In this document: piece by piece, positions 25,745-34,368 of the stretch
Layout of the letters: each line of letters opens with the position of its first letter
Position numbering within the stretch: the first letter of the stretch is position 1
Origin: Cyclobacteriaceae bacterium
GTDB lineage: Bacteria > Bacteroidota > Bacteroidia > Cytophagales > Cyclobacteriaceae
Length of the DNA: 37,431 bases
Assembly (NCBI GenBank): GCA_025350305.1
Contig: JANXYC010000120.1
Span: 1-37,431, forward strand
Direction of reading: 5' to 3'
Made by a program: the position numbers and the translations under genes
The notes under the pieces: generated by a model
Seen by the model: only the letters and a program-made list of their open reading frames with translations
What the model was told of the DNA's origin: nothing
Database searches by the model: none

Positions 25745-27211
25745 ATGAAAATTTGTGTCCTTCAACCAGATTATTCAACAACTAATGTGGATTATAAGAA
25801 TTATGATCCGCCGAGAGATTTGACCAGCTTACTTCCTGATCATTATGTTGTTGATCATGTTTTCTTAAACAAGCTAACTACCTATCGACAGCTTAAAGAT
25901 TTAAGCAAGCAGGGGTATGACATCTTTGTCAACCTGTGCGAGGGTTACCTGGAATGGGAGATACCTTCTATTGATGTTATCCATACTCTGGAATTGCTCA
26001 ATCTTCCATACTCGGGTCCGAATCCCGTTCTATACGACCCGCCCAAGCCATTGATGAAGTATGTGGCCTACTGTGCTGGCGTCAAGACACCTGCCGCCGT
26101 GGAGCTCACGTCGATGGAGGGAATTGAAGAAGCCCTTGAAAAGCTCACCTTTCCTATGTTTATCAAACCTTCCAAAGCGGGTGATAGCCTGGGGGTTGAT
26201 GAGCATTCGTTGGTGACTACAGAAGTGGAGCTACGTGAAAAAATCCAGGACATCCTTCATGAATATGAAGAGATTTTAGTGGAAGAGTACATTGCCGGGA
26301 GAGAATTTACCGTGTTGGTGGCGGCCAATAAGGATGCGAAAACATGCACGGTTTATAAGCCTGTAGAGTATATTTTTCCGGAAGGGAGAAAATTCAAGAC
26401 CTACGCACTCAAGACCTCAGAATTACATCCTGAATCGAATGTACCGTGTCATGATTTTAAGCTGGAGCGAAAACTGAAGTCGGCTACTGAGCAAATTTTT
26501 ACGGCATTTGGAGGTGTGGGCTATGCCCGACTTGATTTTAGAATGGATCAAAACAATGATATCTATTTCCTCGAGATAAATTTTACATGCTCGGCGTTTT
26601 ACGAGGGCAGCTATCAGGGGTCTGCAGACCATATACTGAACTATGATCCGACCGGTAAGGGCGGTTTCCTGAAGCATATCATCGGCGAGGGTATTGCCCG
26701 GCATCGTGCCAAGCAGAAGAAGTACAACCTGAAGGGAAACGCCCTCTCCGGTTATGGCATTTTCGCCAACCAGCAATTGCCAAAGAATGAGATCATCTTC
26801 ACAGGAGAGGAATTGTCTCAACGGATCGTGTCCAAGCGTTTCGTGGACGAAACCTGGAACAAGAAACAGAAGACTGATTTCAGACAGTATGCGTACCCGA
26901 TCAGTAAGGAAGTCTATATTCTCTGGGATGAGAACCCGGTGAACTGGGCACCACAAAACCATAGCTGCAGTCCCAACACATCGTATGAAGGACTGAATGT
27001 GGTTGCTATGAAGGATATCGCGGAAGGTGAAGAGCTTACTCTTGATTATGCCATGTTCCTGGATGAAAGTATGGAGCCTTTTGCCTGCCGATGCGGGAGT
27101 GCAAATTGTCGTGAAATGGTGTTTGGCAGAAAAGAGAACTCTATTACCGCTGCCGGCAGAAGTTTGAGAGCTCCCGCACTGACACCCCTTCGTAAGTTTG
27201 GCAAAGCCTAG
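25745..27211 (+). CDS. ATP-grasp ligase fused to a C-terminal SET methyltransferase domain
   Basis: A 488-aa two-domain protein. Residues 1-320 are a second ATP-grasp ligase related to the preceding gene: VNLCEGYLEWEIPS (62-75), the Lys loop MFIKPSKAGDSLG (138-150), VEEYIAGREFTVLV (179-192), RLDFRMD (262-268) and the metal motif FLEINFTCS (275-283), followed by YEGSYQGSADHIL. Residues 330-460 are a SET domain: GYGIFA (336-341), NHSCSPN (405-411), GEELTLDYA (428-436) and post-SET cysteines CRCGSANCR (448-456). Both active sites look intact, so one chain could both ligate and methylate. The last 30 residues are basic and probably flexible. The gene begins on the base after the upstream ATP-grasp stop. 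The substrate is unknown. Confidence 0.9.
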   Translation: MKICVLQPDYSTTNVDYKNYDPPRDLTSLLPDHYVVDHVFLNKLTTYRQLKDLSKQGYDIFVNLCEGYLEWEIPSIDVIHTLELLNLPYSGPNPVLYDPPKPLMKYVAYCAGVKTPAAVELTSMEGIEEALEKLTFPMFIKPSKAGDSLGVDEHSLVTTEVELREKIQDILHEYEEILVEEYIAGREFTVLVAANKDAKTCTVYKPVEYIFPEGRKFKTYALKTSELHPESNVPCHDFKLERKLKSATEQIFTAFGGVGYARLDFRMDQNNDIYFLEINFTCSAFYEGSYQGSADHILNYDPTGKGGFLKHIIGEGIARHRAKQKKYNLKGNALSGYGIFANQQLPKNEIIFTGEELSQRIVSKRFVDETWNKKQKTDFRQYAYPISKEVYILWDENPVNWAPQNHSCSPNTSYEGLNVVAMKDIAEGEELTLDYAMFLDESMEPFACRCGSANCREMVFGRKENSITAAGRSLRAPALTPLRKFGKA

Positions 27212-27268
27212 TGTTAAATAATTTTTCTCTGACTTCAATCAGGGTCATCCGCGGCGTATCTTCACGCC

Positions 27269-28105
27269 ATGTCATTGTTTATCGCATCCTTAAATTCAGG
27301 AAGCAACGGAAACTGTTACTATATAGGCAACCAGAAAGAAGCCATTTTGATTGATGCCGGGATATCCTGCCGGGAAACGGAAAGGCGTATGAAGAGGCTT
27401 GAATTGTCTATGAAGATGGTCAAAGCAATTTTCGTCTCCCACGAACACGCCGACCATATTTATGGCGTCTCACGACTTTCCAGAAAATACCAACTTCCCG
27501 TTTATATTACTGCGACTACACGTAATGAGGGAAGGTTGATACTCAAAGAAAACCTGATCATCCCATTCCGTGCGTATGAACCAGTCACAATCGGCAATTT
27601 ATCGGTAACAGCATTTCCCAAATTTCATGATGCCGCCGATCCACATAGCTTCATCGTGGCCGGTGATACCGTCAACGTGGGGATATTCACAGACATTGGT
27701 CAACCGTGTGAGCATGTCATCCGGCATTTTGAACAATGTAACGCGGCCTTTCTGGAATCCAATTACGATGAAGAGTTGCTTGAAACGGGTAGTTATCCAG
27801 TGCCTTTAAAAAATCGAATTCGCGATGGGAGGGGGCACCTTTCCAATAAACAAGCCCTTCAATTATTCATGAACCATCGGCATGAATGTATGAGCCATCT
27901 GTTTTTGTCCCACTTATCGAAGAATAATAATTCACCCAAAATAGTTAAACAGTTGTTTTCTGCGATTGCAGGGAGGACCGAGATTATCATTGCACCCCGT
28001 GATGAGGAGACAAAGCTTTATCATATCAGGAACATTCCTGAATTTACCAGCAAGCCGGTGAAGCGTACCCTCGAAAGTTCACACGTGCAGCTCTCACTTT
28101 TTTAA
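27269..28105 (+). CDS. MBL-fold metallohydrolase, YycJ/WalJ-like, with clamp-binding tail
   Basis: A 278-aa metallo-beta-lactamase-fold protein. It opens with SLNSGSNGNCYYIG (8-21), has the metal motif HEHADH (58-63), AFPKFHDAADPHSF near residue 113, FLESNYDEELL near 166 and a distal FLSHLSKNN segment. This order is that of the YycJ/WalJ group, some members of which are 5'-3' DNA exonucleases linked to mismatch repair in Firmicutes. The last five residues are QLSLF, the consensus beta-clamp binding pentapeptide. Clamp recruitment is therefore a strong inference. The gene starts 57 bases after the ATP-grasp/SET gene on the same strand and may simply be a neighbour; a functional link is not shown. 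Confidence 0.88.
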   Translation: MSLFIASLNSGSNGNCYYIGNQKEAILIDAGISCRETERRMKRLELSMKMVKAIFVSHEHADHIYGVSRLSRKYQLPVYITATTRNEGRLILKENLIIPFRAYEPVTIGNLSVTAFPKFHDAADPHSFIVAGDTVNVGIFTDIGQPCEHVIRHFEQCNAAFLESNYDEELLETGSYPVPLKNRIRDGRGHLSNKQALQLFMNHRHECMSHLFLSHLSKNNNSPKIVKQLFSAIAGRTEIIIAPRDEETKLYHIRNIPEFTSKPVKRTLESSHVQLSLF

Positions 28106-28300
28106 TAATCAGGAAAGGTAAACACAACTTGACGGATGTTATGGCGGTCAGGCCTTTGAAAACGTTGGTTGAACGGGTTCATGCAAATTGTACTATCCAG
28201 AAGCATTAAAATTACAGCCTTACGGTACTATTCATAACCCGGGGGCTTACTGAGGAGACTGAATCGTTACAATAGTATCGGATAACGAAGTCAACTCAGT

Positions 28301-30787
28301 ATGAAATTAGGATCGGCTCTCCTTTTCCTTATTGGTCCTGTCTTTCCGACCATCGCCCAAAGCGATAGCTTAAAACTTCATGCAGACTTAATTAAGTCTC
28401 GCCTCGATTCTATAAAGGCCCGGATTGATCCGCCTAAGTCGTATATGACTGCTCATCTAAAAGGTGAGCCACCAAAAATAGATGGTTTGATCAACGACTC
28501 TGCCTGGCAGCAGGTTTCCTGGGGTGGCGGGGATTTCAGGCAACTTCAGCCAGATGCCGGTGGAATACCCTCGGTCCAAACCAAATTCAAGATTCTCTAC
28601 GATGCCAAAAATTTGTACATCATCGTCAGGAATCTTGACCCTGACCCCTCGAAGATCGTCAGTCGTATGTCACGCAGAGACGGATTTGATGGTGATTGGG
28701 TTGAGGTTAATATTGACAGTTACTATGATAAGCGATCGGCTTTTTCATTTACAGCTTCTGTTTCCGGCGTGAAGGGTGATGAGTACGTATCGAACAACGG
28801 TGACAACTGGGATACGAGTTGGGAACCGATCTGGTATCTGAAAACCAGCATTGATGCCGAAGGTTGGATAGCAGAAATGCGAATACCACTTAGTCAGTTG
28901 AGATTTGCTGACAAACCAGAACACACCTGGGGCATTCAGTTTACCCGGTTGTTTTTCAGAAATCAGGAACGTTCCAATTGGCAGTATATTCCTCCGACTG
29001 CGCCTGGGTGGGTTCACTTGTTTGCCGATTTAAAAGGGATCAAGGGCATAAAGCCGCAGAAGCAACTTGAGATCCAGCCTTATGTTGTAACAAAGACAGA
29101 ACGATTTCAGAAAGAGGAGGGAAATCCTTTTAAGACAGGCCAATCCTCCGGAGTTGATGTGGGACTTGATGCCAAAATTGGAATCACGAGCGACATCACG
29201 CTTGACCTCACCGTGAACCCTGACTTCGGACAGGTGGAAGCAGATCCTTCGCGTGTGAACCTGACAGCGTTCGAACTTTTTTTTCAGGAACGAAGGCCTT
29301 TCTTTATTGAAGGAAATAATACACTGAATTTTCCGCTTACTGATTTTAACAGCAACAATCTCTTTTACTCGAGACGAATCGGGCGAAAGCCACAGGGTAC
29401 AATCAACACCACCCCGCAAGGCGACAATGGCGTGAATGAGTATGTAAAACAGAAAAGTAAGACGACTATCCTTGGCGCGGCCAAACTTACAGGGAAAAAT
29501 AGGAATGGATTATCATGGGGCATCCTGGAGTCAATTACCAACCCGGAAAAAGCTACGATTGATAGCATGGGCTTTTCCAGAAAGCAAACCATCGAACCGT
29601 TGACGAATTACCTGGTGGGCCGGGTGCAACAGGATATCAATAAAGGCAATACACTGCTCGGTGGCATGTTCACGGCCGTCAATCGCTCAATTGATAATAG
29701 CCAGCTACGGTGGCTGCCTACAGCTGCGTATTCCGGTGGTCTAGACCTGGTGCACAACTGGAAGGAGCGAAAATACTATTTCAGTGCCAAAGCCTTCATG
29801 AGTCGTGTTGAAGGCAGCACCGCAGCGATGATCACAACACAGCGATCTTCTGAACGATATTTTCAACGACCGGACAATGAGCATGCTACTGTAGACTCTA
29901 CCCGGAGATCACTGACGGGTACGGGTGGAACGTTTAAGTTTGGAAAGCGCAGCGGAAGACTGACCTTCGATATTGGTGGCAGCTGGCTATCCCCACAGCT
30001 GGAATTGAACGACATAGGATTTCTGCTGCAAACCGATTTGATCAACCAATGGTCATGGATGCAATATCGAGTCCCCAATCCCGCGGGTCCGTTCAGGTCG
30101 CAAGGTTACTGGATTGGCCAAAACCTTGGATGGGATTTTGATTGGCGCAATACCGCGCAAAGCTACTGGACTGAAACCGCTCTCGAATTCAAGAATTTCT
30201 GGTGGCTCGGTGGTGGCACTTCGATCAGCGATCACAGTATTTCAAATGCCGATTTAAGAGGAGGTCCTGCTATTCGCTACCCTGGCAACATTTCCTTTTG
30301 GCTTTGGGCGAATACGGACCGAAGGAAGAAACTGCAAGTAAGCGCCAATCCTCAATGGCTGAAAGGTAAGAATGACTACCTCAACACATTTGACCTGGAC
30401 GTTAGCCTTACGTATCGTCCTTTCAATGCGTTGAATATTTCCATCTCGCCTACCCTGAATCGCAATTTAAATCAATTCCAGTATGTTGCTACCGGGTTTG
30501 CTTCCGGACAGGATCAATATGTGATGGCGAGCATTGATCAAACAACATTCAGGGTTGCCTTCCGAATGACCTACATGGTCACACCGAACCTGTCCATACA
30601 ATACTGGGGACAGCCTTTCGGAACCACGGGCTCTTACAATAACTTTAAATACATCATAGATGCCAGCGCTTCAGAGTACAGTCGGCGGTTTACTCCGGTT
30701 TCGCCAACATCGCTGATGATAGTAAGGGTTTTCAGATGGCCGGCCTTGGCAATACGACTGGAGGTGATTCCGAAGGACTCCAGTTAG
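28301..30787 (+). pseudogene. DUF5916 protein with CBM9-like domain, C-terminus lost
   Basis: The N-terminus is a signal peptide (residues 1-19). A CBM9/DOMON-like sugar-binding domain covers about residues 48-240 (PPKIDGLINDSAWQQV, KILYDAKNLYIIVR, DGDWVEVNIDSYYDKR, GWIAEMRIPLSQLRF). A DUF5916 outer-membrane-barrel-like region follows (VNPDFGQVEADPSRVNLTAF, FFQERRPFFIEG, LFYSRRIGR). The family pattern runs to FGTTGSYNNFKYIIDASA and SEYSRRF near base 30690. After that the frame is foreign: the expected last 90-100 residues, ending in a barrel strand with terminal aromatic residue, are absent and the tail TPVSPTSLMIVRV is LA_2272-coding DNA read out of frame. Such an end would probably prevent barrel insertion, so I call it a broken gene, though it could still be expressed. 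Confidence 0.75.
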
Positions 30788-31653
30788 CCGGTCTTTTTAA
30801 TATCTCGCAAAGATCCATGTCAGGTTTCCAGGTGAGCACCTTGGTGAATTATACCGAAGGACAGCTCACGGGCATCCAACTAGCACTCGTGAACAAGGCC
30901 GGTAGAATCAAGGGCAGTAAATCCACGCCACCCACAAAAGCACGAGGCATGCAGTGGGGCCTTGTAAACTTTTCCAAGGCGATGGATGGCTGGCAGATTG
31001 GTTTAGTAAATTTTAGTAAGGGTTTCAGAGGCAAACAGATCGGGTTAATCAATTTTTTTCCAAAATATGGGTCGAAAGAACTTGCGCGCATGGGTACGCC
31101 TGTCGGGTTGTTAAACTTTGGCTCAAGGGGTGGCTATATGCGACTGCATTACAATGAAGTGTTTACCACCAACATTGAGTACACTACGGGTAACTGCCTC
31201 AATTGCACCTGGACGCAATCCGGGATGCCAATTGAAGATAGAAACCTTATTTTCAACCAGAACGCATTGATTTTAGGGATCGATCCATCGCTTAACACCT
31301 GGGGCTTTGGCTACGGTTTTCAAAAAGTTCTGTACAACAAATCCTCCATGCTGCCAACCGATCCCAATAATAAAAAACGGCTCATCACCTATGGAGTAAA
31401 ATTCATGCACCTCAACCGCGACAGGAATTTCGATCGCTCGTTTAATCTCTTGAGCCGCTTCAATTTTGACTATGGCCTGCGCAAATTCTTCGGCTATCTT
31501 TATGTCGGCTTTTCATTGAATTACTTCATGTATGCTGGCGGAGAAAACAACAGCAATGTTTATAAGATCCGAAGCATCCGAATGCCAGCCGGTCAACCCT
31601 TTGGCTTCAATAGTGAATTCTGGCCAGGGTATTCAATTGGGTTTCAGTTTTAA
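30685..31653 (+). pseudogene. LA_2272-type surface repeat protein, 5'-truncated
   Basis: The frame reads VYSGFANIADDSKGFQMAGL and GLQLAGLFNIS from about 30685, with the usual repeats of the LA_2272 family: GFQVSTLVN, GIQLALVNKAG, GMQWGLVNFSK, GWQIGLVNFSK and GKQIGLINFF. A C-terminal domain follows, with aromatic-rich strands and a final GYSIGFQF that resembles an outer-membrane barrel end. A family member would start with a signal peptide and more repeats, which are lacking because the frame runs into DUF5916 sequence. The ATG at 30736 could start translation, but without export signal. The two relics overlap out of frame by about 100 bases, as expected for a deletion that fused two neighbouring genes. 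Confidence 0.7.
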
Positions 31654-31750
31654 AATTAGGTAAGAAGTAAGTGCCAACATTAGATTTTGCAAAAAAATGA
31701 AGGGCAAAGCTATTTTTAGTGCTTTTCATTATAGCGCGCCAGGCCGTGGT

Positions 31751-31780
31751 TATGGCGCGGCGCCTTGTGGCGCGTGCCGG
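31751..31780 (-). repeat. REP hairpin upstream of the RAYT gene
   Basis: On the minus strand this reads CCGGCACGCGCCACAAGGCG and continues CCGCGCCATA, matching the two units downstream of the RAYT except for a short internal difference. It is thus in inverted orientation relative to them. A partial related GC-rich stretch (ATAGCGCGCC) precedes it at 31731-31740. The rest of the region 31654-31907 holds no gene. Confidence 0.75.
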
Positions 31781-31907
31781 TGCGAACTAAAAAAGAAAAC
31801 GTATTCCCCTGATCTTTGTAGTAGACCAAGGTTCTAAATGAAAATCATCCTGTTTTCCTGGTGAAGAATCTACAATTATTGACCAACCTTTCAGCCATCT
31901 TTAATTC

Positions 31908-32456
31908 ATGTCTGAAAAGTATAAGTTCGGCGATCCGGAAGGAATGTACTTTGTTACTTCGACTGTCGTAGGGTGGGTGGATGTCTTTACCCGGCCTGAA
32001 CTGAAGCATATTGTTATTGATTCCTTGAGATATTGCCAAAAGGAAAAAGGCTTGGCGATCCATGGCTGGTGCTTGATGTCAAGTCATTTACACATGATCA
32101 TCAGTACCTATAAAGATCCACTTTCCGGGATCATGAGGGATTTTAAGTCCCATACAGCAAAGGAAATTGTTAAAGAACTAGATACAATTTATGAAAGCCG
32201 CCGACATTGGATGCTGGAATTTTTCGGAGAAGTAGCTGACGGGCTGACGAGGATTACCAATTATAAGGTTTGGCAAGATGGAAACCATCCTATCTTGTTG
32301 ACAAAGAAAAAATTTGTCATGGAGAAGATGGAATATATTCATAATAATCCTGTTGCAGAGGAGATTGTTGCGGAACCGGAGCATTATCTTTACAGTTCGG
32401 CCGGAGATTATTACTGTAACAAGAAAGGATTTTTGGATATTGAATTTGTCGAATAA
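31908..32456 (+). CDS. REP-associated (RAYT-type) HUH transposase
   Basis: A 182-aa member of the IS200/IS605-related Y1 transposases that handle REP sequences. The HUH motif is H60-L-H62 in MSSHLHMIIS. The family C-terminus MEYIHNNPVAEEIVAEPEHY and LYSSAGDYY is complete. Family members cut and join single-stranded REP DNA through a tyrosine. In this protein the segment VWQDGNHPILL replaces the WQxxYxDH region where many RAYTs carry the tyrosine, so the nucleophile is uncertain; Tyr119 or Tyr143 are candidates. The gene is bracketed by GC-rich REP hairpins in inverted orientation, the usual arrangement. A fragment of a second RAYT lies just downstream. Confidence 0.9.
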   Translation: MSEKYKFGDPEGMYFVTSTVVGWVDVFTRPELKHIVIDSLRYCQKEKGLAIHGWCLMSSHLHMIISTYKDPLSGIMRDFKSHTAKEIVKELDTIYESRRHWMLEFFGEVADGLTRITNYKVWQDGNHPILLTKKKFVMEKMEYIHNNPVAEEIVAEPEHYLYSSAGDYYCNKKGFLDIEFVE

Positions 32457-32507
32457 AATCCTGTCGTAATGAGGACTATGATAGCAGGCTGTCGGATAAG
32501 GTGCAGG

Positions 32508-32533
32508 GGCACGCGCTGCAAGCGCGCGCCATA
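32508..32533 (+). repeat. REP hairpin, first downstream copy
   Basis: GGCACGCGCTGCAAGCGCGC followed by GCCATA. The core CGCGCT-GCA-AGCGCG folds as a 6-bp stem. It directly abuts the remnant of a second RAYT. Confidence 0.85.
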
Positions 32534-32535
32534 GC

Positions 32536-32619
32536 CAGTACATCCATAATAATCCAGTTGCGGAGGAGATAGTTGCGGAGCCAGAACTATTATATTTGGA
32601 TATTCAGTTTTCAGAATGA
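32536..32619 (+). pseudogene. 3' remnant of a second RAYT transposase
   Basis: The frame from 32536 reads QYIHNNPVAEEIVAEPELL and then YLDIQFSE before a stop at 32617-32619. The complete RAYT upstream has YIHNNPVAEEIVAEPEHYLY and ends LDIEFVE. The remnant is thus the last part of a sister gene from which about 20 codons between EPE and LDI are missing and everything before YIH is gone. It lies between two REP hairpins. Confidence 0.85.
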
Positions 32620-32668
32620 GGTCCATCGTAGAAGATCAATGATAACCGGCTCGACTAGAATTTAAACC

Positions 32669-32694
32669 GGCACGCGCTGCAAGCGCGCGCCATA
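32669..32694 (+). repeat. REP hairpin, second downstream copy
   Basis: Identical over 26 bases to the copy at 32508-32533 and in the same orientation. It flanks the RAYT remnant on its 3' side and lies 11 bases from the stop of the minus-strand gene. Confidence 0.85.
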
Positions 32695-32704
32695 ACGGAG
32701 TCAA

Positions 32705-33169
32705 TCAGCATCGGTCAGAAATTACACGGATTTGAAATTGCCTTCCCGAGTTTTCGTACTTGGCATCTGTACTAACAGGTATTATTATTAATTGATCACC
32801 GGGCTTCACCTTCTGCAGAATTTCGTCCACAGGGATAGTCATAAATTCCTGGCCCGACTTATACTCTTCAACCCAGGGAAATAACAGCGCAACTCCGGCG
32901 AAAGAAGCGTGCCGGATTTGAATCCTAAATTTGATTGTTTCCTGTGGTTGGGCGCGAGTATGCAATTCAGCTAACCTCAAGATTCCTTTTGCCGTCACCT
33001 CAAGGCTATCGGTTGCAGGATTTATAAGCTTATCGTTGATGAACAGCTCGATTGTCCGTTTATCCGTTGGATCAATCCGTTCGGCTTTTGAAGTGGTATA
33101 CATTGCTAAAAATGGAATTAGCAAAATCATGCAATTGAGGATACCGATCAGGATGTGTTGTTTTTTCAT
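32705..33169 (-). CDS. Hypothetical membrane-anchored or exported protein (154 aa)
   Basis: An N-terminal hydrophobic segment (residues 6-24, ILIGILNCMILLIPFLAMY) is followed by a soluble beta-rich domain (RTIELFINDKLINPATDSLE, KFRIQIRHASFAGVALLF, KPGDQLIIIPVS). The anchor could be a signal peptide or a membrane anchor. No family was recognised; the domain looks like a small beta-sandwich. It is divergent from the wHTH regulator gene, and the phased repeat array lies between the two starts, so it is a likely target of that regulator. Confidence 0.65.
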   Translation of the reverse strand: MKKQHILIGILNCMILLIPFLAMYTTSKAERIDPTDKRTIELFINDKLINPATDSLEVTAKGILRLAELHTRAQPQETIKFRIQIRHASFAGVALLFPWVEEYKSGQEFMTIPVDEILQKVKPGDQLIIIPVSTDAKYENSGRQFQIRVISDRC

Positions 33170-33220
33170 GATAGGGATGTTGAAAGTTGGGCAAACATAG
33201 ATGTATTTTTTTCGGCCGTA

Positions 33221-33280
33221 GTAAAATGCTTGTAAAATGATGTTAATGAAATGTAAAATGGATGTAAATCATTGTAATTA
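33221..33280. promoter_or_regulatory. Six GTAA-like repeats with 10-11 bp spacing
   Basis: GTAAAATG at 33221, GTAAAATG at 33232, GTTAATG at 33242, GTAAAATG at 33253, GTAAATC at 33264 and GTAATTA at 33274. The steps are 11, 10, 11, 11 and 10 bases, so all repeats face the same side of the helix. The array lies in the 138-base gap between two divergent genes, one of which encodes a wHTH protein of the PhoB/OmpR DNA-binding type, a group that binds tandem 10-11 bp direct repeats. It is therefore a likely operator. Confidence 0.65.
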
Positions 33281-33307
33281 ACACATGCAGGCACCTACCT
33301 TTAAGTA

Positions 33308-34173
33308 ATGAAGTCAAAGTTTTTAATCACAACCAGCATTATTGTCGTCGCCATCGTTTCGGCCGGTTTCCTGTTGATGAAGAATTACGAGCGTTCAGAT
33401 AACGTGGAAAAACGGACAATGCTGTGATGAGAGCGATCGGACATAAAATACTGCTGCGTGCCGGGGACTCAACCTCCAGGGTCCTGCCCGTGAAGCGAAT
33501 AAACCCCTCTGTTTTTCAGCTTGAGTTTCAGAGTCCGTTCAACTTTGTGCCGGATACGCTTGTCAGCGTTGTACACGCCAGTCTGGCCTCGGCTAAATTA
33601 CCGCTGCAATACACCGTGAACGTCTTTGATTGTTCCACCAAGGAGATCATATACGGCTACCAGATTGCAGAAAAAACAAGCACACTGGTGCCTTGTCTTG
33701 GGCGAGAGCAGACAAAGAGCTGTTATGTGATACAGATTGCTTTTTTAGAAGATCTTTCAAATAATGCCACCATCCGATACATGGTCATATCCGGTGCATT
33801 TGCCATGATTGCATTTGTTCTTATTGGAAGGGGATACATTAAAGGGAGAAAGGATGCACTTCCCATTGATGCGGGTATATTTATCACATTGGGTCAGTAT
33901 GCATTCTCGTCGGAGAAACGATTGCTTAGGGTGGGGCAAGAAACGCTCTCCCTCACCGACAAAGAATCAAAATTGTTGAGTGTGCTATCCGCCAATCTGA
34001 ACCAGCCTGTTGACAGGGATAAATTGATGAAAGAAGTCTGGGAAGACGATGGGGTGTTTGTCGGACGGAGCCTCGATGTCTTTATTTCTAAACTCCGAAA
34101 GAAGTTTCAGCGCGACAGGAGTATCAAAATAGTGAGCATACATGGCAAAGGGTACAAATTGGAAATTGATTAA
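33308..34173 (+). pseudogene. Membrane-anchored wHTH (PhoB/OmpR-type) regulator, frameshifted near its start
   Basis: Two frames together make one protein. The first, from the ATG at 33308, encodes a membrane anchor (FLITTSIIVVAIVSAGFLLM) and then NYERSDNVEKR, with a stop at 33425-33427. The second frame, in the -1 position, reads DNAVMRAIGHKILL, AGDSTSRVLPVKRI, a periplasmic-type domain, a second membrane segment (about residues 118-137 counted from the GTG at 33424), and a C-terminal wHTH (TDKESKLLSVLSANLNQPVD, VFVGRSLDVFISKLRKKF, VSIHGKGYKLEI). In Bacteroidota these are continuous. The likely break is the A5 run at 33408-33412, where one A is missing. Restart at the GTG at 33424 would give a 249-aa protein without the first anchor. 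A sequencing error, phase variation or true decay are all possible. Confidence 0.75.
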
Positions 34174-34231
34174 TGTTATAAAATTGCTCCCGCACCCCAA
34201 ATGGTGAGTCGCAGTCTACAAGGGATAAGAA

Positions 34232-34314
34232 TGAATTTTGAATAATGAATTTTGAATAATGAATAAAGAATTTTGAAGTCCGAAGTCGAGTACTTCTATA
34301 TTCAAAATTCAACA
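34232..34314. repeat. AT-rich direct and inverted repeat after the regulator
   Basis: TGAATTTTGAATAA occurs twice in tandem near 34232-34260, and the complement TATTCAAAATTCA lies near 34300-34313, followed by ACATTCGACATTCAACATTC. The arms could form a long AT-rich hairpin at the end of the regulator transcript. Similar filler is common between Bacteroidota genes. Confidence 0.55.
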
Positions 34315-34368
34315 TTCGACATTCAACATTCTGCATTGATGTAGGCCTTGAGGTCCTAATGCCGACCG

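Noticed and set aside
22279..28105. A new anti-phage defence island made of SET, ATP-grasp and MBL genes
   Set aside because: No nuclease, sensor or other defence hallmark apart from the MBL gene was seen, and that one is a housekeeping YycJ-like type. The modifying-enzyme reading is simpler.
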